Below are positions 57,674 to 64,000 of a stretch of 64,000 bases of DNA, in pieces. The notes beneath the pieces are model-generated. The model ran no database searches. It was not told where the DNA came from and saw only the letters and a program-made list of their open reading frames with translations. The stretch lies in assembly GCA_932521035.1 (NCBI GenBank), contig OW051497.1, positions 11,842,001 through 11,906,000 of the forward strand, given 5' to 3'. The translations under genes and the position numbers were made by a program. The first letter of the stretch is position 1. Every line of letters begins with the position of its first letter. This DNA comes from Oscheius dolichura (Eukaryota; Nematoda; Chromadorea; Rhabditida; Rhabditidae).

Positions 57674-59868
57674 TGTGATCATTTGTCACAGTCCTCCGGC
57701 AGGTGACCCTCGTTGCCTGAAAATGTCTAAACACTGTGACAGTGGGAATAAACACAAGTTCTACTAGCGCCCTCTCTCATTGAGGGCCATTTTTCACTTC
57801 TCGCGAAATGGTGACAATTTCATGCAGTGGGTTAGTCTGTCCCTTTATTTGTAAGTTTTCCATTAATTTTTGCACAGCGCAAGGTTTTTTATGCTCTATT
57901 TGTAACGTCCTCTCTTCTATTATAAGAATCTAAAAGCCGGCTAATCTTGAGCCCTAGCTACTGTTGGATATTACACCGTATATTCCCGCAAGTGGCGAAG
58001 CTTCTAGTCTTCATGCTTCTAGCGAGAGAGATGGCGCAATCGATGAGGGTGAAACCTGATCCGGCTACCGTAATCTGCGAACCCCCCTTCTCGACAACAC
58101 AGGCGTGTGAGTGGTTAGAGGCCGATCCTAGAGTGACTCCGAAAGGCACAAAGAAGAGGATAATATGTTCAGTTGGTCGAATAATTACCACACGTGTAAA
58201 CGTGTTAATGGTCCTGGCTTCGCGCACAGTTGTCTTTGAAATTGATACTCTTTGTCGGCAACCGCGAAGCGCTGCGTCTCGCCAGAAGCTGTGTTCTTTG
58301 GTAACCGGCTGCCAGATGACCGTTGTCGAAATGGCTACTGTCCCATCGGCAATTGTGGGAGAGCAGCAGTTTTGAATTAGGAGAGAGATAGTGCTCAAAG
58401 CGAAATAACAGAGAAGCGGGCCCTTTCGAAATATCCCTGACGTAAACAGTCGAAATCATACAGAAGTAAATATGTTTATGACAAATAGGACAGTCTGGGC
58501 TACAGTCTTTTGACCCTCTGCCCGCTATAAATGCCATCGGCTAATCCCCTTATCCACTCTTTACCTCTTTCAACAGGGATGCTTCCAAATGTCTTGTTGC
58601 ACCGGCTGGCAGGTGCCAGTCAGCTTATGACATGCCACGCAGGTTGCTGCCAACTATTTGCACTTGCTTGTCGCCCAGGACATCACTCGTATGCCGGCTG
58701 CAACCTCATTAGCATACAGACAAGCTTGTAGGGCGGTAGTACATCTGTCTCTGTTTGTTTTAGACTTGTTCAGTACCACTACCAGCTGTGCTTCGGGTTA
58801 AGAGTCAATAACTGAGCCGAGTCATAATCATCTGGCTCCGAGTTCGCTGGGATAACATACCGTAGCTAGGGGAAGCGCGGGCGAAGTGAACGGACAGTTC
58901 TAAAAGGAACCTGTTCGCTAGTCTGTCCACTAGGGCCACCCTTGGGGATTTTTACCGACAGTGCTGTTATTGCATACTGCCCCAGGTTTTATTTCTGTTC
59001 CCAGTAGAAAAGTCGTTACATGATTTGAATGGAAAAGTAGTAGCCGAATTGAGGAACAATAAAACTAAAAATCCCGGACGCGGTAGCCTCAAGCCGACTG
59101 CATTGGGATACTCTAGCACAATCTCTTCCTTGTGAGGTCGGGGTTGCGTCCTCAGTTTTGACTGGGTTGGAAACATCTCCCCTCGATAGGTATCTGTTAC
59201 AAGTTTAATAAATTCTCCAAACAACGAGGTGATTCACAAGTCTCGTGTGGGGGTGGTAGTCAAAAGCTGCAACAATTCTTCATTGGAATGATGCAATTGC
59301 TGTCTGTCGCTTGCTGTTTATAAAAAAGAGCAGAAATGGCAGACGGCCTTTTGCGCAACTGATAAATCTGGGGAGGGGGCACGGTAGCCTGTGTATTGCG
59401 CCATACTTTTTCTACCTCAATGTCGTACTGGTGAGTAATTATTTCCTAAAAGGAGTCTTCCATTTTCAGGAAATCTCTTTGGTATCTTCGAAGCTTCGGT
59501 CACGGCGTGACCTGCGAGGCACAGCGAGGCGAGGGGGGCGTAACTCGAGCCGGCGTCATCACAATGCAGGCGTACCCGGCGGCCGGCTCGGCTCATATGC
59601 TCCCGTGAGACTATCAACTTTCAAACTTATTCAGTTTCCAACTTATAGATCAAGTTACGATCCGCCCTATCGCAGTCTTCACTATCGCGCTTGACGGCTT
59701 GTTGCCATATTCAGTTTTGCATTATGTTTGTTACCGTATCCCCTGAGCGCTTACATTCAAGGGCGGTTGTGTCCAGCTGGTGAAAACCGGTCCAACCTAA
59801 AACGTTTTCTTATCTATAAGTTGGCTACTGACTATTCTCTACTGTTCACAACTAATATTCTTCTTCAG
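57674..59868. other. Spacer between the two Six genes
   Basis: No supported gene. Overlapping sense (57947-58375) and antisense (57958-58398) frames of 142 and 146 codons exist but show no domain. GC-richer patches at 58540-58720 and 59480-59600 may be regulatory. The missing first exon of the second Six gene may lie near 59550-59850. Confidence 0.35.
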
Positions 59869-62612
59869 GACCCCTTCCTACAATGAGCAAGATATTGAAT
59901 GTATTTGTGAATCCCTGTTCACCGAAGGGTACCAGAGCGGCCGTTGTGAACGACTGGTCAGTTTCTATATATTCTCGTCCTACACCAAACCTCTATTATT
60001 CTCCTGTCTCTTGACAATTCCTTTTTGGAAACTATCTTGTCATACTGTAGTCTAGACATTTTGAAATTTCTTCATCCTGTTACTAACCTACCTATTTTTA
60101 AACAATCTTAACTCTCCAAATTCCCTCCCTCCGTATTTTTTTTCGAAATTTTTGAATTGTCAAAGCAACCAAAGGGAACTTTCTTTGTCCCCCTCTAGGC
60201 TTGGCTGCGGCTTTCGAGCCAGATATTCCTGAACTGTCTGATATCATTTGTGCACTCTGGTTTTAACAAGCGATTCTCTCTGACATTCATAAAAGAATAT
60301 GTAATGTCTGTCCTCAAAAGTGATTACAGCAAGCGCAACTGTCCTTTAAAAGTTCCGTTCGCGTTCTAACTACTGTAACACGAGCCCTAGCTGCGGCTAC
60401 ATTTTTCTAGCATGTTCTACCGTAGTTAACAACAGCAATAAAGCAATCAGTGTAACTTTCGTCAAACCTTGACAGCTGGCTGTCGTCACGGTACCATCGC
60501 AACAAGCTGCGAATCACCTGTTGATTGACACTGAGCAGGTAGGGGGCACCTGACTCACTAGCTACTTCCTGCGCAAGCTAGGCTCCTGATGTTTCCTGTT
60601 CATTATTGAAATTAGAATTGTTGACGTCACGAGATCCATTAGGCAATTCTCTCTACCGTATGCCATCTAGCCATTGGAAGCTCGGAAATTGAAGCGCAAA
60701 CATTGCGAGAGCTTGTGAAGCGAGGCACACACTGTTGTCAATACTGAATACTGCTTAGGGGGTTCTAAAAATAGGGAAACTTCTATAGAATACAATATTT
60801 CAGGCCCACTTCCTGCAACAGGTGCCTGTCTATTACCAGGAGAGGCTGGAAAGTTGCTTGAAAGCGCAAGCACTATGCCTTTTTCAATCAGGGCAATACA
60901 AAAACTTGTACAGGTTTGAATCATTGATATGTCTTGATAAGAAGTTTTTCAGGTTGCTGGAAACGCACAAATTTTCCCCTCACAACCACGGAATACTTCA
61001 GGAGATGTGGCAGCGAGGACACTATGCGGAGGTAGGCATTACCGCCTAAATTACCCTGCTGCTGTTAGATTTGGGGCCTGTACAAATAGATCCATAACGC
61101 TGCGGGTTTACTAACATCCATAGATCCAGGTCGTCAAGTAGATTGCGCAAAGTCAACCATAACTCTGGGGTCCAAACTTGCCCTCCTAATCTGGCAAAAT
61201 ATTTGTGGTTTATAGGCAGAAAAGACGAAGGAGAGGGAACTTGGAGCAGTGTGTAAATACAGGATCAGGAAGAAGAATCCCTTCCCAAAGACCATCTGGG
61301 ATGGCGAAGAGACGAACTACTGCTTTAAAGTCGGTGCAAAGTAGGGTGCATTTCGAGTCGGAAAATTTCAGTCAAAATCAAGGAAAGCCCTGAAAGACGC
61401 CTATACCCTGTCCCAATATCCCTCCGTCGAAGAGAAACGAAGGCTCGCCAGTCAGACAGAACTCTCCGTCACACAGGTGGTAGCAATTTTTGCTTTTTAC
61501 AGGAGATTTTCAGGTTTCCAACTGGTTTAAGAACAAGAGGCAACGGGATCGTGCGAATGGCAACCTCGACAAGTATGTTGGCTTTTTCTGTTAGCACTGT
61601 TAGGGGATTAGCGCACTTAAGGACTCTGGTTATGTCATAGAGCCACGGCTGTTTGCTGTAATGACCTAACGATGACTGCCCACTGGGCGCCCGGGAAAGT
61701 CGGAGCAGGGGCCCCACCTTCTTCCATTTCCAGAAACCATTCTTGGCAAATTTACAACTGGACCAGGCTTCCTGGCCGCTCGGCTAGTTACTAGATCCAA
61801 ATGTTCTCGCAAGATTTGTTATTCACATCCCTTCCCTTGGGCTTCAGCCCATTTTTAGCAGATAGGAGCACGGTTAGCCCCCCTGTTCTAATTCTACTTC
61901 CCCTGTGGGACATCTCCCCATGGTAGACCCCATATGGGTAGCAGCCGCATCAAATTTTGCACTGACCTAACCAGCGACTGACTCCAGTAATTGCATAATA
62001 GGGGCAACTGGTGGTACCCCGCAGTGATTACGTTTCCAGTTCTTGGGTTCGCCTTGGCAGTTGTACCCGAACCTAGCGCACAAACAACGACAAATTGGCT
62101 TCTAATCACTTTAGGGACCGGGAAATAGGTCAAGAGATAAACACCTACGGTAGTTGTGTATATCTCGCTGTCCACTTCACCCCTAGTTGGTTGTCCAGCT
62201 AACACGAGCTGTTTGCTAAGAGCGGCGGGTGGCTCTTGTCCTATTGTTCCCCGAGGGGTACGGTGGCCGGGTCAGCCGGTCATTTTGAGCTGTGCCAGAC
62301 AAAAAGTTGCTTTGGCTGCATGTAGCGACTGGTCCGAGAAGACTTTGAACCACCCCGAGAGAGAGAGAGAGAGAGAATTTTTAAACTTTCAGGAACTCGG
62401 TGAAATCGGAGAGCGACGAGGGCTGCTCCTCGGGACGAGACTCTAACGGCAGAGATCCTCCGAATGGTACAGCAACAACTCTTTTGGAATCCACAACGCA
62501 GCATCCCTTCGTCGATGTACAGTCCTACTATGCCAACCCAACAGCCGTGACTGCCACATATTTCCCTAATATTTATACATCAAATGATATTTTCTCCATG
62601 CACCAGCTTTAA
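59869..62612 (+). CDS. Six1/2-class homeobox transcription factor (copy B, divergent)
   Basis: Exons 59869-59956, 60804-60913, 60953-61031, 61216-61329, 61371-61476, 61514-61572, 62393-62612. The SIX domain starts [17 protein letters not shown], then [26 protein letters not shown] and [19 protein letters not shown]. The homeodomain has [17 protein letters not shown], a changed middle ([19 protein letters not shown] instead of NPYPSP...) and recognition helix [15 protein letters not shown]. Same orientation as copy A and an intron at the same SIX-domain site (CERL/AHFL versus VDRL/AYFL), so a tandem duplication. The Ser/Thr-rich tail ends [10 protein letters not shown]. Introns of 847 and 820 nt may hold enhancers. 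The phase-2 opening of exon 59869 shows an upstream exon is missing. Confidence 0.92.
62357..62376. repeat. (GA)n microsatellite
   Basis: About ten GA units in the last intron of the second Six gene, 15 bases before the acceptor region. Confidence 0.85.
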
Positions 62613-62998
62613 ACCAGTTCTTATAGTCAAAATATATGTCCTGCTCGTTGTCATAATAGTCGGTATTTGGGAAGCCACAGTATTATTCTCTTTGTCATCG
62701 GTATTGTAACCCTCCTCGTCAGTATTGCCCCCGTTCCCTCCTTTGACTATTAATATTTTATGTAATGATTGTTGCTGACCCATCCTTCCCTTGCTATAAA
62801 TTGTGTTCATCAAATTCTTCTACCGGCCCCATTTCCCCTGGGAGTCGTGTCGGCCTCCTTTTTGAATAACATAAACACAAACATTAATCCAAAAATTTAT
62901 TATAATATGTAAGCTTACAGGGAAAGATTTCTTTCTGATGATCCAAAAAATAACAACCCGTGTAGTGGTCCTGGTGTTGGAAAAAGACGAACCCGTGA
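62613..62998. other. Convergent intergenic region
   Basis: 3' ends of the Six gene (+) and the Ly6-like gene (-). A TTTATT at about 62897 is a polyadenylation signal on the minus strand. Confidence 0.5.
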
Positions 62999-63582
62999 CT
63001 AGATCAGACGACGATGTATGACAAACAACATCAGTAGAAAGATGAACACAGTGGATATCCCGTTTGCTTCGTTACACAGCGGTCCGTGACAGCCGCACAT
63101 GGTCAACCGGGACGGCTCCAACTCCTGACGCTGAGCAGTTGCAAGGAAAAGTTCTCTTGCTGTTGTGTCTGAAGGGATAAAATAAGGAATGTAACTTGGG
63201 AAGAAGTTACCTATACATCCGGAATGATCGCCTAAAGCCCGCACTATGCTGTGATTATATCCGTGAATATCTGAGAGACAGCCTCTCACGTAACCATGAC
63301 GTCTCCTCCCTAAATTCGTCGTGTTAGCTAACACCATTAACGTCTTTTACCTCCCACCACGTCATTTATCCTTAGGGTGACACACATATCCGAGCAATTT
63401 TTAATATATAGAAAGTTCCGATCCAGGCTGGACCTATTATTTAGTAGAAAATAAGGGAGGAGGATACCTGTGACGATCACAGTGAACGTCGAAAGACATT
63501 GGCTTCCTGTAGAGATGCGAGATGTAGGGGTAGTGGTCCTCTAGGTAGGGACTCATACAACTGTAGCATGGTAATCGCAGAG
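62999..63582 (-). CDS. Ly6/uPAR-like cell-surface protein (5' incomplete)
   Basis: Exons on the minus strand: 63478-63582, 63351-63433, 63211-63309, 62999-63168. Reading order: LRLPCYSCMSPYLEDHYPYI, a middle with NFLYIKNCSDMCVTLRIND, RGCLSDIHGYNHS, and CGCHGPLCNEANG, closing with a hydrophobic end (STVFIFLLMLFVIHRRLI). CYSC at the start, the CSDMCVT pair and the terminal CxxxxCN form the Ly6 three-finger cysteine pattern. The hydrophobic tail is a GPI signal or a short anchor. The first exon with the signal peptide should lie beyond 63582 but I could not identify it. Nematode Ly6 proteins often modulate receptors at the cell surface; the partner is unknown. Confidence 0.8.
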
Positions 63583-64000
63583 CTGAAAATGTTCTCTCTA
63601 GAAGGCTAATAAAAGGGATCGTTCCCCTCCTAGTACTTCCCGTATAAAATGGGTATAAGTGTTTTTGTTTCTCTTATTCTCCCTCGCCACATGCTCTTTG
63701 TGAACTACTTGGCCACCTTAAAAATGGCTATTGTTTTGGACTTCTTCCGCGATTGTTTTCCGTCCAACTACGAGTGTCAATCAAGTAGGCGCGCAGAGGC
63801 GAATCACTCCCAGCTGCGCATTCCTGAACAGAGAGAGAGAGGATATGCCTAATTTGAATATGTGATGGATAGGGTGATTCTTTTAGGCCACTTCTAATCT
63901 GTCCAACAAGTGCATTAATCCATCTGGAGGAGAGAGATTGTCGCCTTGAAGAACCCCCTAAAGGCCGTGTTGCACTCCCTCCGTCCAACGTGAAAAATTG
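63583..64000. other. Window edge, no gene recognised
   Basis: Expected to contain the leader exon of the Ly6-like gene on the minus strand. No signal-peptide frame with a matching phase-1 donor was found. Short GA run at about 63832. Confidence 0.35.

Noticed and set aside
1-64000. Bacterial-style systems: CRISPR arrays, operons, insertion sequences
   Set aside because: All recognisable genes are spliced animal genes. No repeat-spacer arrays or transposase frames were seen.

Overview
The window looks like nuclear DNA of a nematode. The evidence is the gene content: a nematode-type Clc-like four-TM protein, a TWK potassium channel, an adjacent pair of Six1/2 homeobox genes (the arrangement known for C. 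elegans ceh-33/ceh-34), a remnant of a nematode-type chemoreceptor, and acceptors almost all ending TTTCAG or TTTTAG. Genes lie on both strands. Most coding exons are separated by introns of about 34-50 nt, and several fit only as 24-26 nt, so single ORFs badly under-represent the genes. I rebuilt each gene by hand, joining exons through GT-AG (twice GC-AG) junctions that keep phase and restore the family alignment.

Layout. 3.1-4.3 kb: Clc-like protein (+). 4.9-6.4 kb: TWK/K2P channel (+). 7.0-8.1 kb: unrecognised one-TM protein (+). 8.3-10.0 kb: peptide-type GPCR (-). 10-14 kb: no gene seen. 14.0-14.8 kb (-) and 15.8-16.8 kb (+): two secreted proteins of unknown function. 17.7-19.6 kb: PLD3/PLD4-type protein with two HKD motifs (+). 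19.7-20.0 kb: a duplicated non-coding repeat. 20.2-22.4 kb: alpha-1,6-fucosyltransferase, FUT8 type (+). 22.8-23.2 kb: small MSP-like protein (+). 24.9-27.1 kb: annexin (+). 27.3-29.0 kb: acyl-CoA thioesterase of the TesB/ACOT8 family (-). 30.9-34.0 kb: non-lysosomal glucosylceramidase, GBA2 type (+). 34.5-39.0 kb: receptor tyrosine kinase with tandem VWA-like ectodomains (+). 39.6-40.3 kb: probable neuropeptide precursor (+). 41.5-43.2 kb: STARD7-like lipid transfer protein (-). 44.0-45.8 kb: Pellino (-). 46-53.6 kb: gene-poor, with a chemoreceptor pseudogene, a tRNA-derived element and a possible histone-fold gene. 53.6-56.0 kb: exons of membrane proteins, including a four-TM protein. 56.7-57.7 and 59.9-62.6 kb: two Six1/2-class homeobox genes (+). 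63.0-63.6 kb: Ly6/uPAR-like surface protein (-).

The genes do not form one pathway. Themes are membrane lipid handling (PLD3-like, GBA2, STARD7, ACOT, annexin), cell-surface signalling (VWA-RTK, GPCR, TWK, Ly6, neuropeptide) and development (Six pair). The points most worth a second look are the very short introns (one possible 16-nt intron), the VWA-RTK architecture with degenerate metal sites, the altered first selectivity filter of the TWK channel, and the candidate amidated peptide. Exon coordinates are hand-derived. First exons of several genes (7.0 kb, both Six genes, the 55.4 kb four-TM gene, Ly6) are incomplete or uncertain.
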